The position numbers and the translations under genes are program-made. The notes beneath the pieces are model-generated. The model was not told where the DNA came from and did not search any database. It worked only from the letters and a program-made list of their open reading frames with translations. A stretch of DNA of 64,000 bases from Akkermansiaceae bacterium (GTDB taxonomy: Bacteria > Verrucomicrobiota > Verrucomicrobiia > Verrucomicrobiales > Akkermansiaceae), in NCBI GenBank assembly GCA_015062005.1, contig SUVL01000004.1:38462-102461 (forward strand). The letters run 5' to 3'. How positions within the stretch are numbered: position 1 is the stretch's first letter; each line of letters starts with the position of its first letter. Below are positions 32,022-42,333 of the stretch, in pieces.

Positions 32022-32750
32022 ATGAAATATCTTCTTGCTCTGTTGAGTTTTGCCGGCTTGCTGAGAGCCGAAGGCGTGCCCTATTCCGGGCTGGCCGCCG
32101 CTGACCGTGAAGGCGGCGGTGTGCTGGTATCGGCCGTTGCGCATTTCGGACCGGCCGACCGCGGCGGGGTGAACGCGGGTGATACGCTGCTCACCATGGA
32201 TGGCAAGCCCGTGACCAGCAAGGCGGAGCTCTATGCCTACCTGGCCGCCGCCACCCCCGGCCAGCAGATTACCTTCACGCTGCAGCGCCGTCATCTGACC
32301 CTGGAGCGCTGCATCACCATCAGCAACAGGTTGGAGCCGCAGGCTGTCTTTGAGCCATCTGAGCGGCATCTGGACAAAGAAAAATGGGCTGCGCTGGAGC
32401 ACCAGCAGTACCTCATTGCAGCGCAGCTGGCGGATGAAGCACCGGATTGGGGCAAGATAAGCGCCGCGTTTGCAGAAATCCGCCGCATCAGCAGCCCGGA
32501 TTCGCGGCGGCAGTGCTGCCACCTGTTTTTCTGGGGGAAGAAGAGTCTGCTGTTTATCTATGGCAACGAGGATTCCCTGGTGGCGGCTGAGCATTTCAAC
32601 GAAAAAGACCGGCCGGAGGAACTATACCGCCTGAGCGGCCGCGGCGCAGTCCCGCTGCCGGAGCATCTGCGCAAGCGCATCCGCCGCCAGATGGAGACCC
32701 TGCCGGATTTTGCTGCCTATTTTTCCATTCAAATCACTGAAAAACAATGA
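32022..32750 (+). CDS. Exported PDZ-domain protein
   Basis: The 242-residue product has a short signal peptide (MKYLLALLSFAGLLRA) and a PDZ domain at about 20-105, with GGVLVSAVAHFGPADRGGVNAGDTLLTMDGKPVTSKAELYAYLA, the usual peptide-binding and G-x-x-x-GD-x-I/L elements. No protease domain follows; the C-terminal half is helical and of no known family, with a CC pair in RRQCCHLFFW. It overlaps the next gene by 4 nt (ATGA), so the two products are probably made together. Confidence 0.8.
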   Translation: MKYLLALLSFAGLLRAEGVPYSGLAAADREGGGVLVSAVAHFGPADRGGVNAGDTLLTMDGKPVTSKAELYAYLAAATPGQQITFTLQRRHLTLERCITISNRLEPQAVFEPSERHLDKEKWAALEHQQYLIAAQLADEAPDWGKISAAFAEIRRISSPDSRRQCCHLFFWGKKSLLFIYGNEDSLVAAEHFNEKDRPEELYRLSGRGAVPLPEHLRKRIRRQMETLPDFAAYFSIQITEKQ

Positions 32751-33697
32751 ACAGAATTTTTATTTCCCTTTTACTGGTCAGCCAGCTGCCCCTGTGTGCA
32801 CAGGAGGTGAGCGCCGAGCTCCGCAACAACATCAGCGAGCTTATTTCCATCCGCGCGGCGAACAGACAGCGTGCCATCGCCGATTCCCTGGGTAAGGCAT
32901 TCAAGCCCGAGGTATACCATGAGCAGTTCCGCAAGACCCTGCTGGGCGGAACCCCGGTCGAGGATGAAGATGCAACGGATTGTCCGGTTGCCACGGCCAT
33001 GGCCAATGGTATCCTCAAGCAATTCGACCCGCAGGATTACGATGCAGGTGGCATTCTGCTGCGCATGGAAACCCACCTGGCCACACCTGCTCCCCGGAAC
33101 GAGGAGGAGGAAAAGAAAGCATATGAGGCTAATGAAAAGCTGGCGGAGGAGGTGCAGAAGGGCTACCGGCCGGTGCTTCGGGCCCGCGAACATGCCAAGG
33201 AAAAGGAAATTCTGCGGGCCAATGCTGAGCGCAGCAGTGTGGTGCAGCTGGATTTCGGCGTGCAGATGGAGGTGGAACCCGGTACTGATACCATCCGCAA
33301 TCTGAACCGTGGCACCACGGAAACCGGCGTGGCTTTCTACACCCGCACCACCCGCCGCATGGAGTGGAATGACCTGCCCGAGGCCATTCGCCTGCAGGAG
33401 GACAAGCTGCCGCCGGCGCGCAGCTGGACATTCTGGGTGCCCACCGAAGCTGAGGAGAAAGTGGCGGAATTCAAGCAGCGGCGTACGCAGAGCGAAGAGG
33501 CCCGCCGCGCCGAGCTCATGCAGAAGCTGATGGGCAACCGCAAACCTTCCGGTCTCACCAGAAAGCCCGTGATAAAGGAGGTTGAGGAGGAAGAAGAAGA
33601 GCAGGAAGAGCGCCCGATGAAGAAAATCAAGGTGTGGCGTGATGATCCGGCAGCCCCGGTGAAGACCCTGCCCGACGTGGTGAACGACATGATTTAA
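32747..33697 (+). CDS. Secreted protein, unknown function
   Basis: The 316-residue product has a signal peptide (MNRIFISLLLVSQLPLCA, cleavage near QEV). The region at about 25-155 is helical and charged, and the part around LGKAF..ATAMANGILKQFDPQDYDAGGILLRM is faintly like the N-terminal dimerisation domain of FkpA/Mip-type proteins, but no isomerase domain follows. A low-complexity Glu run (KEVEEEEEEQEERP) precedes a basic C-terminus. It is coupled to the PDZ gene and lies 20 nt before the first giant ankyrin gene, so all four genes may be one operon. Confidence 0.65.
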   Translation: MNRIFISLLLVSQLPLCAQEVSAELRNNISELISIRAANRQRAIADSLGKAFKPEVYHEQFRKTLLGGTPVEDEDATDCPVATAMANGILKQFDPQDYDAGGILLRMETHLATPAPRNEEEEKKAYEANEKLAEEVQKGYRPVLRAREHAKEKEILRANAERSSVVQLDFGVQMEVEPGTDTIRNLNRGTTETGVAFYTRTTRRMEWNDLPEAIRLQEDKLPPARSWTFWVPTEAEEKVAEFKQRRTQSEEARRAELMQKLMGNRKPSGLTRKPVIKEVEEEEEEQEERPMKKIKVWRDDPAAPVKTLPDVVNDMI

Positions 33698-33717
33698 CCC
33701 CCACACGGACTCATTCT

Positions 33718-36700
33718 ATGAAAATCAGACAATTTCTGAGCTGCTTCCTGCTGGGTGGTCTGCTGGCACCCGCTGCGGAAGAGATGGAGCAGAGCCTCAT
33801 GCCCTATATCCGCAACATCAGTTCACGCGAGCTGCGCAGCTGGACCCCCGAACAGGCATTCAAGGCGCTGGGCAACATGCCCGGCAGCCCCTCGCAGACT
33901 ACGTTCGACATGCTGAAAGCCACCTGGAAACAACCCGCCGGCTACGAGCGCGTCCGTTTCCAGCAGGAGCAGATGAAGCAGCTGATCAAGGACGGTAAGA
34001 CAACGGACATGAACACCTATATGCTCATCCTGTCGAACCGGCTGCTGCTGCGCTACCTCAGCCGGCAGGACCGCGACCTGTATGTGAACCACCTGCTCAA
34101 GGCCTACGAGCAGGAAAAACCGCAGGAGCTGCAACACCAGCTCAACTGGCTGGGCTCGCTCTGCTTCGTGGGCGATTTCTATGCCGAACACATGCTGGGC
34201 ATTCTGGGCGCCCTGCGTGGTGAACCCGCCATGCGCACCGAGCAGAAATACCAGCTGCACAACATGTACCAGAAACGCGCGGCCGAAAGCAACCGGTTGT
34301 GGACATCGCCACACGAAAATGCAGCCTATCTGAAGGCTCATGCCAACTCCTTCAACAAGGCACGTCTGCGATGCCTGCTGCACGACCACTCCGTGCACTA
34401 CGACTATGCCGCCCGCAGGGGACTTACCAACTGGCACTATCCCTGGGGCAAAGACCTGCCGATGCCGCTGGCACTAGGATTGCAGTTGATGAAAGGCCGA
34501 AGCCAGGGGCAGCTGCCACCCGTGGCAGCATTGCAGCAGATTCAGGCATCTTCTGCCACTCTGCCACCTGAAATGAAAGGATTCATCGTGCGCAACCTGC
34601 TGGCCGCAGCGCCTGATTACGCGCCCTGGAAATCGCTCAACGACCCCACGGCAGACCTCTCCGAAATGCCGGATTGCACGGCCGTGAATCTGCCGCAGTG
34701 GAATCCGGAGCTGATGGGGGCACCCACCACCCCTGAGCAGGATATTGCTGCGCTGGAAAAACTGGTGAAGCAGGAGCAGGACGCCGGAGCACTTTCCTCA
34801 CTGGTGCTCTTCACCCTGGCACAGGATGCCCGCGCCCGCGAAGACAGCATCTTCCGCGACGGGATTCCCAGCCAGGGGCATTTCAACTACTACGCTGATT
34901 ATGATATCGAAGTTTCAGAAGACGGAGTCGATATCCTCATCAATGAGAACGGCCCGGTCTTCGAAAAAGATGATGCCGCTCTGCGGGCCCGCTGCCGCAG
35001 CCTGAATGTGGCGCTGCACCGCTGCGCCCTGCAACTGGCACTACTGGAGCGCGACGGCAGGACCGCCGAGCATAAGGAAGCCGCCAAGGCCCTGGCAGCG
35101 GTGCTGAACCAGCACCGGCTCTGGCCACTGCTGATGAGTGAGTACAGTATGCGCCACCTGGGGCCGGAAACCTGTGTGCAGCTGCTGGATGCCTGCCGGG
35201 CCGACAGCAATATCCTCTACCACCTGGGGCGTCTGTTCACCAGGTCATCCATCTCCATCATTCATGATATTGCGGGGATTCTCACCAAACGCACCGATGA
35301 AGACGGCAAGCCTGACCCGGAGCAGGAACTTCTTGCCCCGATTCTCAGAGACCATTTCATCAACACGAATGAGCTGCCCCACACACCGGAACAACTGGCC
35401 GATATGCAGCGCCGCTGGCTGCAACTGGACGACATGGCCCCGGACAAGATGACAGCCGTGCGGCTTCTGCGCGTGGGACGCATGAATGCCGGCATGTACC
35501 GCACTGACCTGGCTGCGGAGCGCATCTCCGGCAAGCGAAGTATCCGGGGGTACCATCTTGTGCGCCACGCCCTGCAACAGGGCGACACCCCCACGGCAGA
35601 GAAAATTCTGGGCGTCATGTGCCACAGCCCTCAAATGTACAGTTACCCCGGCACCCGCCTGGCCATGGCGCTGGTAGCCCGTGCCAAAGGTGATGAAACA
35701 AATGCCCGCGAACAGGAACGGCTGGCTGTGACACTGGCGGCTATCTCTCTTAATTCATCCCATTTCTATTACTGGGAAGACGCTGTGCGTCTGCTGCTGG
35801 AGCACGGCATGACCCGCGAGGTGGAAAAACTGCTCACCATTCTGCCGAACCACGGCATGCCTTTCCTGCGCCGCGCGCTGATTCAGCGCCTGGCAGAGCA
35901 ACGGCGCTTCCGCAGTGCCGCCTTCTGGCAAGAGCTTGCCGTGGCCGATTTCTGCAGCAAGGCCACCCCGGCTCACGGTCTGGGCACACAGGCAGAACTG
36001 GCCAGCTGGCGAATTAAGGCAGATGCCTACCATGCTCTGGCACTCCTGCAGCAGAACCAGGCCTCCGAGCCCGCCAGAACCCTGCTGGAGCATACCATGA
36101 AACAGTTGGAACGCATGCCGGCACTGGCAGCCGAACTTGCACCCTTTATCCTGACCTGTGCAGATATACCCACCGGTACGCGCCAGGACTACCAGCGCCG
36201 CCTGCTGGCCGGAAGCGCCGGAAATGCCATTGCCCTGGCAAAACTGCAATCTGTGCAGCTGGAAAATCTGGTCACAGAAGATGAAAGCGCAGATATAGCT
36301 GCCCTGAATCAGGCTACTCCCATTACAGCCCCGGCACCCTTCCGCTCCGAGCTCTACACCTGGCACCTGCAGAAGGCAGATGCCGATGAAACAGCTGACA
36401 CCGGGAACGATGAACGCACGGCCACGCGCAGCACAATTCAGGCACGCATTGTCAACGCCTGCTATGACAACCCACACCAGGCTCCCTGGGTTCTGCTCCA
36501 GACCGATGCCGGACGCAAACGCTACATCAAACTCGATGAACTCGCGCCGGATGACATTCAGAACCTTATCGACTGGAAAGAAAAGAATAATATCCGCACC
36601 TGGGCCTTTACCAAAGAAAAGACCCTGGTAACAAAACCTTTTGAAGCGCGATTTGAAAGGCTGGTGCAGAACCCGCCCACCCAGTGCTTGCATGTTCGCG

Positions 36701-37977
36701 ACGGTGTGGATGTGAGCAACGGACTCACCGCCGAGTTCACCACCACCCACGGTACGGCTGTAACGTGGTACTTCAACCAGTTGGATGACGAAGCCCGCCA
36801 ATACATCCAGCAGAACGCCCGCGCAGAAAAACCAACTGTCCGTCTGCATACCACTCTGGCCGCAGCCGAAATCGAAGCAGCCCAGCGGCAGCAACCCATC
36901 ATTGCCTTCATGCTGGGGCAGCGCAGCGGCCCGGAGGAAAACATGCTGCACGAGCAACTGGCCGGCAGCAGCAAGGACCTGCCCACCAACTATGTGCTGC
37001 TGGTCTGCTACAAGGATGACGAAGGTAACTGGGAAACACCCGGCCGCCAGGTGCTCAACATCATTGGTGAAACCGCATCCATCCTCGAACCCGCCGGCAC
37101 ACCGGAAAATGAGCGTGTGCTCGATGGCGGATTCCAGGTTACACTGAACCATGTGCCCACCTTTGTGTTCCATTCCTTCCGCAGCCCGCTGCAGAACAGC
37201 CCGGAATACAAGGCGCTCACCGCTGCCATCCGTGCCAATAACGAGGCGGAGGTGAACCGCCTGCTGGATGCCACGCCGGAGCTTCTCCACGTGCGCACGA
37301 ATGAGTTTGCCTGCTGCCCGCTGCAGACGGCTATCAAGTTCAACAGCAGCGATAGTATGGTGGAGCTGCTGGTGAAGCGCGGCGCCCGCCTGAATACCCG
37401 CGACTGGTGCGGCAATACCCTGCTGCAGGACTGCCTCAACCGCAAGGATGAGAAACACTTCCGCCAGCTCCTGAAACTGGGTGCAGACCCGGACCTCCCC
37501 TCGCTTTCCATCAACAAGAAAGATGCCCTTTACCCGCTCATCAGCGCCATGCGCCAGCCGAAGTTCCTGGAGCCTCTGCTGGAGGCGGGTGCGAATCTGA
37601 ATGTGCTGCTGCCGAATGGCGAAAATGCCTTGTTTGAACTGATGAAGCAAAGCCCGAAGGCAGATGTGGCTCTACTGGCAAAGCAGGCAGAACTACTCAT
37701 TCCCCGCGGTATGAATATCAACACCCGCAATAAAATGGGTGAAAGTCTGCTCTGGAAACTCGCTCAACACGCCAACCGCAGCGACGTGAAAAACAACCCA
37801 CAGGAACTCAAAACCACTTTGGAAACCATGAGGCTCTTCATCCGCCTGGGAGCCGATGTGCAGGAAACCAGTACCGGCACCCCCTCGCTGCTCAGTCGTC
37901 TCCGCGGCCAGTATGGCTGGGCTCCACCCCTGAACCCGGAGGTGGAGAAACTCCTCATCCAACACGGAGCCCAATAA
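33718..37977 (+). CDS. Giant exported ankyrin protein, copy 1
   Basis: The 1,419-residue product has a signal peptide (MKIRQFLSCFLLGGLLAPAAEE). The first 900 residues are helical, with repeats of TPR/Sel1-like spacing (for example RGYHLVRHALQQGDTPTAEKILGVM, TRLAMALVARAKGDETNAREQERLAV). At about 930-975 a segment (RKRYIKLDELAPDDIQNLIDWKE) resembles an SHD1 domain. Around 1045-1110 (PIIAFMLGQRSGPEEN..YVLLVCYKDDEGNW) there is a thioredoxin-like pattern without the CxxC. Residues 1165-1419 hold four to five ankyrin repeats (ADPDLPSLSINKKDALYPLISAM, GANLNVLLPNGENALFELM). Function is unknown; a cell-surface or periplasmic binding protein is likely. Confidence 0.8.
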   Translation: MKIRQFLSCFLLGGLLAPAAEEMEQSLMPYIRNISSRELRSWTPEQAFKALGNMPGSPSQTTFDMLKATWKQPAGYERVRFQQEQMKQLIKDGKTTDMNTYMLILSNRLLLRYLSRQDRDLYVNHLLKAYEQEKPQELQHQLNWLGSLCFVGDFYAEHMLGILGALRGEPAMRTEQKYQLHNMYQKRAAESNRLWTSPHENAAYLKAHANSFNKARLRCLLHDHSVHYDYAARRGLTNWHYPWGKDLPMPLALGLQLMKGRSQGQLPPVAALQQIQASSATLPPEMKGFIVRNLLAAAPDYAPWKSLNDPTADLSEMPDCTAVNLPQWNPELMGAPTTPEQDIAALEKLVKQEQDAGALSSLVLFTLAQDARAREDSIFRDGIPSQGHFNYYADYDIEVSEDGVDILINENGPVFEKDDAALRARCRSLNVALHRCALQLALLERDGRTAEHKEAAKALAAVLNQHRLWPLLMSEYSMRHLGPETCVQLLDACRADSNILYHLGRLFTRSSISIIHDIAGILTKRTDEDGKPDPEQELLAPILRDHFINTNELPHTPEQLADMQRRWLQLDDMAPDKMTAVRLLRVGRMNAGMYRTDLAAERISGKRSIRGYHLVRHALQQGDTPTAEKILGVMCHSPQMYSYPGTRLAMALVARAKGDETNAREQERLAVTLAAISLNSSHFYYWEDAVRLLLEHGMTREVEKLLTILPNHGMPFLRRALIQRLAEQRRFRSAAFWQELAVADFCSKATPAHGLGTQAELASWRIKADAYHALALLQQNQASEPARTLLEHTMKQLERMPALAAELAPFILTCADIPTGTRQDYQRRLLAGSAGNAIALAKLQSVQLENLVTEDESADIAALNQATPITAPAPFRSELYTWHLQKADADETADTGNDERTATRSTIQARIVNACYDNPHQAPWVLLQTDAGRKRYIKLDELAPDDIQNLIDWKEKNNIRTWAFTKEKTLVTKPFEARFERLVQNPPTQCLHVRDGVDVSNGLTAEFTTTHGTAVTWYFNQLDDEARQYIQQNARAEKPTVRLHTTLAAAEIEAAQRQQPIIAFMLGQRSGPEENMLHEQLAGSSKDLPTNYVLLVCYKDDEGNWETPGRQVLNIIGETASILEPAGTPENERVLDGGFQVTLNHVPTFVFHSFRSPLQNSPEYKALTAAIRANNEAEVNRLLDATPELLHVRTNEFACCPLQTAIKFNSSDSMVELLVKRGARLNTRDWCGNTLLQDCLNRKDEKHFRQLLKLGADPDLPSLSINKKDALYPLISAMRQPKFLEPLLEAGANLNVLLPNGENALFELMKQSPKADVALLAKQAELLIPRGMNINTRNKMGESLLWKLAQHANRSDVKNNPQELKTTLETMRLFIRLGADVQETSTGTPSLLSRLRGQYGWAPPLNPEVEKLLIQHGAQ

Positions 37978-37995
37978 ACAAAATCACTTACTATC

Positions 37996-40900
37996 ATGCG
38001 TTTTCTTCCTTTCTTCATCCTCAGCAGCCTCATCGTGAATGCCGCAGAGGAGATGGGGCATACCTATGAGAACTCCTTTACGACGATTTCGGAGAAGGAG
38101 TTCGAGGAATGGAGCTTCCAGCAGGCTGTTCAGGCGCTGGGTACTCCGCCCGGGCCGGTGCTGGAATCGACTTACAAGATGCTGCGCAGCAGCTGGAACA
38201 TGAAGTCATACTACAAGCGCAACGGCCGCCAGCACTACCTGCTCAATGACATTACCCGCAAACACACTACCACCGACATGAATACCTACATGCTGGTGCG
38301 GGCGGATTCGGTGTGGATGGACCACTCGTGCAAGTTCGATTCCCTGGCGCTGGAGGAACACATGCTCAAGCCCTATGAGGAGAAGGAACCCCGCGAGCTG
38401 GAGCACCAGCAGAAATGGCTGGGCATGCTCGCCTTCCGCGATGACCGTGAGTGGGATTACCTGCTGGGCATTACAGAAGGTCAGCGTGGCATTCCGCCCA
38501 TGCTGACCCAGCGCCGCTTCACGCTCAGCGATGGTAAGGAGCAGCGCGCTTCGGAGGTGAACCGCCTGTGGACAGACCCGGTGCTGCATGCGCCCTACAT
38601 CATGCAGCGTGGTTCGGATTTTGCCCGATTGACGCTTCGCTGCATGCTGCACGATACCAGTGTGTTATATGATAAAGCCCAGCTTTCCGGCCTGACCTGC
38701 TGGAATTACACCTGGGGCAAGGACCTGCCCGAGCCCCTGGTGCTGGGCATGCAGCTCATGCAGGGGCGCGCCACCGGCAAGCTGCCCGCCGGGGCAGATT
38801 TGCAGAAGATTCGCGATGCCGCGGCCGGGCTGAGCCACGAGATGAAGAGCTTTACCGTGCGCAGCATGCTGGCGGCAGACCCCACCTGCATGCCCTGGAA
38901 GAAGCTGGATGACCCCACTGCCGGGCTGGGCGAGATGCCGGATTGCTCGGCTGTGTACACCGCGCAGTGGAGCAATGAACTGCTGGGCGCCGGTGGCAGC
39001 ACGGTGGAGGAGGATGTGGCCTTGTTTGACAAGCTGGTGCAGGAGGAAAAAGCGCAGGATATGCTCTCGTCCATGGTGCTCTACTCCCTTGCCGAGGGTG
39101 CGCGCGTGCGGCGCGACAGTAATTTCAATGTGTCGATTCCCCGGCAGGGGCATTTCCGCTTCTTTTCCAACTATGATGTCATGATGTCGGAAAATGGCGT
39201 GGATGTGCTGATTGATGAGCACGGCACACGCTTTGCCCGGAATGATGAGGCCTTGCGGGCCCGGTGTCTGCGGTTGAATGCAGCCCTGCTGCGCTGCGCC
39301 CTGCAGCTGGCCATGCTGGAGCGCGATGGCAAGACCGAGGCGCTGGACAAAGGCGCCGCTGCGCTGGCCGGGCTGTTGAACCGTGAGCACCTCTGGCCGC
39401 TGCTGCTCAACCTGCATATCAGCCACCAGATTACGCCGCGCTGCCAGGTGCGCCTCATGCACCACTGCCGGGCCGACCTCAGTATCATCGAGAGCATGGA
39501 CTCCCTGTTCAGCGGGGCCTCAACAGCCCCCAACCTCTTCTGGGCCAGGAGAGTCACGCCCCGCAAGGATGAGGATGGCGACCCTGATCCGGAGCCCGGG
39601 CTGGTGGCCAGTATTCTGCTCGCCCACCAGATTAATAACAGATGCATGCTCGCATCTGATGAGGAGTGGAAGACCATGCAGCGCACCTACATGGACCTGG
39701 AGGCAAAACTGCCGGGCAAGGGCTGTGCCGAAGCTCTGCTGCGCGTGGGGCGCATGAGTGATGATCTCTACCAGCCGGACCTGGAGGCCAAGTTTATCAC
39801 CGGTGCCAACAGCCGCCGTGGTTACTATATGGTCATGCATGCCCTGCGCAAGGGCGACCTGCCCACCGCCGAAAAGATTCTGGAGCGCATGACCAGTGCG
39901 CCCCGCAACTACAAGTACCCCTCGACGCGCATGGCCATGGCGCTGGTAGCCCGGGCCAAGGGGGATGAAGCCACCGCCCGGGAACAGGAGCGGCTGGGTG
40001 TCACCCAGGCGGCCATGCTGCTCAATTCGTACTACTCATATTACTGGAACGATGCCCACCAGCTGCTGCTGGAGCATGGACTCTCCCGGGAATCTGAGCG
40101 GTTGATGCTGCTGCAGCCCAAGCGCAACCTCTCCTATATCCGCCCGGAGCTCCAGCGCATCATGGCGGAGCAGAGGCGTTTCCGCGGTGCGGCTTTCTGG
40201 GCGGAATACAACCTGGCTTACTACGCCAGCTCCGCGGCTCATGTGGCCGGCAAAGGCTCGCAGCACGACCTGGTGAAGTGGCGCCTGCAGGCGGATGTGT
40301 ACCATGCGCTTTCGCTCCTGCAGCAAGGGAAGGGCGCTCAGGCGGAGGCTCTGCTTACCCCGGCCATGAAGCAGCTGGAGCGCATGCCCATAGCTGCTGC
40401 CACCTTGGCGCATGCCTTGCTCCAATGCGCAGATATTCCGCAGGAGACCCGCAGGAGCTATCGTGAGCGTCTGCTGGCCGGTGCTGCCGGGAATCCCACG
40501 GCGCATGCCCTGATTCAGGCGGTGGAGCTCAAGGACCTGCCCACGGTGGATGAAAGTGCAGAGCAGAAGATTCTGGAATCTATGGCTGCTGATGCTTCGG
40601 TGCACAGGCCGTTCTCCTCCCCGCTTTACACCTGGCACCTGCAGAAAACGGACCGGGTGCCGGATGAAGATGAGGAAACCGATGAACGCACGAGCAGCAG
40701 TGTCACCATCAGTGCCCGCATTTTGTCCGCGGGTTATGAAAAGGCCGGGCAGAGCCCCTGGGTGGAGCTGCTCACCGAAAAAGGCCGTAAACTGCGCGTG
40801 AAACTGGAAGAGATGGCGGCAGATGATATCGCCAATATCATCGAATGGAAGGAGACAAACGGCATCTGCACCTGGACGGTCCACCGGGGAATCCCCGTGG

Positions 40901-42252
40901 AAATCTTCGATGGCAGACTGGATAAGATAGCAGTCGAAAAATTCTCCGGCACTCATAAAATCAATGGCCGCGATGTATCCGACGGTCGTATAGCCGAGTT
41001 CACCCGCACAGATGGCAGCTACGCCAAGTGCTATGTCAACCTTCTGGATGGCGAGAACCGGGAACAGGCTGAGAACTGCCCGCGGGTGGAAGAGCGCAGC
41101 ATGGTGCTGCACACCACATTGGCTGCAGCGCAGGCTGCGGCAGGGTTCCGCAAGGTGCCCGTCGAGATTTTCATGCTGGGTCGCCGCGGGGGGGTGGAGG
41201 AGCAGAACTTCCGGAAAATGATAGAGAATAAGAGTGGCGGATGGAGCCAGGACAGTGCCATGCTGGTCTGCTACCAGGATGCCGATGGCAACTGGGAGGC
41301 ACCGGGTCGCGAGGTCATGAACCTGCTGCGCGCTGCCTGCCCTGAGGCCATGGATGCCCCCGATGCCGCCCCCGAGGACCGGGCGCTGGTGTCGGGCTTC
41401 CGGGTCACCATTTCGCCCAACCGGCATGAATTACCGGCGGTGCAGCCCTTTATGTTCACGCCCAATCTCTTGCAGGACCCGGATTACAAGAAAGCGGAGC
41501 AGGTGATTCGCCGCGGCAAGGTCGAGGAACTGGCTCAGATACTCAAAAACCGCCCCGAACTGGTGAAATCGCGCTCTCATTACAGCCCCGGCAACCTGCT
41601 GTACACCGCTTTGCTCAGCCGGCGCAATGAGATGGTCAAAGTCCTGCTGGAGCATGGCGCCAGCGCCAATGCCTGCACTTCCGATGGTACTCCGGCGCTC
41701 TATTTCTGCATCGGTTCCGGGAATGAGGAGCTTGTGCGCTTGTTTGTTCAGCATGGTGCAAAAATCAACAAGGCCTGCCGCAGTCGTTCGGGCCACCCGG
41801 TTTACCCCATTCAGCATGCGCTGGGAAATCCGGAAATGCTCAAGCTGCTGATTGAGCTTGGTGCTGATGCGAACATGCGTCTGGAAGGTGGCAGGACTCT
41901 GCTGCTATCCATGGTGGATAGCGCACCCTGGCTGGACCAGAAGGGGATTGAGGCCGTGATGCGCGCAGCAGAGGTTCTGATTCCTGCCGGGCTGGATATC
42001 AGCGCGCGCGATGCCCGTGGCAACAGCGTGCTGTTCTACATGGCCTGCATGACCTCGCGCTGCGCCAGCAGCCCGCCCCACCGCGAGCCTCTGCTGCAGG
42101 CTCTGCGCAGGCTGGTGGAGCTGGGGGCCGATACCGAGGAAACCGCCGGCGGTACCCCTTCGCTCATAGACCGCCTCCGGGGGAAGTACAGCAAGGATGT
42201 GCCCGCGATGCTCCCGGACGTGGAAAAAATCATCCGCAGGGAGGAAAAGTAA
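37996..42252 (+). CDS. Giant exported ankyrin protein, copy 2
   Basis: This 1,418-residue tandem paralog of the preceding gene can be matched to it over its whole length, starting with the signal peptide (MRFLPFFILSSLIVNAAEE). Shared blocks include KTTDMNTYML / TTTDMNTYML, WGKDLPMPLALGLQLMKGR / WGKDLPEPLVLGMQLMQGR and TRLAMALVARAKGDE / TRMAMALVARAKGDE, and ankyrin repeats end the protein (GADANMRLEGGRTLLLSMV). Identity is moderate and spread evenly, pointing to an old duplication under constraint. The coding strand is G-richer than that of copy 1. The two genes are 18 nt apart. Confidence 0.8.
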   Translation: MRFLPFFILSSLIVNAAEEMGHTYENSFTTISEKEFEEWSFQQAVQALGTPPGPVLESTYKMLRSSWNMKSYYKRNGRQHYLLNDITRKHTTTDMNTYMLVRADSVWMDHSCKFDSLALEEHMLKPYEEKEPRELEHQQKWLGMLAFRDDREWDYLLGITEGQRGIPPMLTQRRFTLSDGKEQRASEVNRLWTDPVLHAPYIMQRGSDFARLTLRCMLHDTSVLYDKAQLSGLTCWNYTWGKDLPEPLVLGMQLMQGRATGKLPAGADLQKIRDAAAGLSHEMKSFTVRSMLAADPTCMPWKKLDDPTAGLGEMPDCSAVYTAQWSNELLGAGGSTVEEDVALFDKLVQEEKAQDMLSSMVLYSLAEGARVRRDSNFNVSIPRQGHFRFFSNYDVMMSENGVDVLIDEHGTRFARNDEALRARCLRLNAALLRCALQLAMLERDGKTEALDKGAAALAGLLNREHLWPLLLNLHISHQITPRCQVRLMHHCRADLSIIESMDSLFSGASTAPNLFWARRVTPRKDEDGDPDPEPGLVASILLAHQINNRCMLASDEEWKTMQRTYMDLEAKLPGKGCAEALLRVGRMSDDLYQPDLEAKFITGANSRRGYYMVMHALRKGDLPTAEKILERMTSAPRNYKYPSTRMAMALVARAKGDEATAREQERLGVTQAAMLLNSYYSYYWNDAHQLLLEHGLSRESERLMLLQPKRNLSYIRPELQRIMAEQRRFRGAAFWAEYNLAYYASSAAHVAGKGSQHDLVKWRLQADVYHALSLLQQGKGAQAEALLTPAMKQLERMPIAAATLAHALLQCADIPQETRRSYRERLLAGAAGNPTAHALIQAVELKDLPTVDESAEQKILESMAADASVHRPFSSPLYTWHLQKTDRVPDEDEETDERTSSSVTISARILSAGYEKAGQSPWVELLTEKGRKLRVKLEEMAADDIANIIEWKETNGICTWTVHRGIPVEIFDGRLDKIAVEKFSGTHKINGRDVSDGRIAEFTRTDGSYAKCYVNLLDGENREQAENCPRVEERSMVLHTTLAAAQAAAGFRKVPVEIFMLGRRGGVEEQNFRKMIENKSGGWSQDSAMLVCYQDADGNWEAPGREVMNLLRAACPEAMDAPDAAPEDRALVSGFRVTISPNRHELPAVQPFMFTPNLLQDPDYKKAEQVIRRGKVEELAQILKNRPELVKSRSHYSPGNLLYTALLSRRNEMVKVLLEHGASANACTSDGTPALYFCIGSGNEELVRLFVQHGAKINKACRSRSGHPVYPIQHALGNPEMLKLLIELGADANMRLEGGRTLLLSMVDSAPWLDQKGIEAVMRAAEVLIPAGLDISARDARGNSVLFYMACMTSRCASSPPHREPLLQALRRLVELGADTEETAGGTPSLIDRLRGKYSKDVPAMLPDVEKIIRREEK

Positions 42253-42333
42253 TTCCCGGCCGCTGGCGGTGGCTGGGAATCGGGCGTGTTCTCGCCTGCG
42301 AAATGGCTCTGCCGCCGCCGGAACAGTCGGAAA

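Noticed and set aside
35755..41427. Long minus-strand frames opposite the two giant ankyrin genes
   Set aside because: Both are mirror frames of paralogous coding sequence with domain support on the plus strand.
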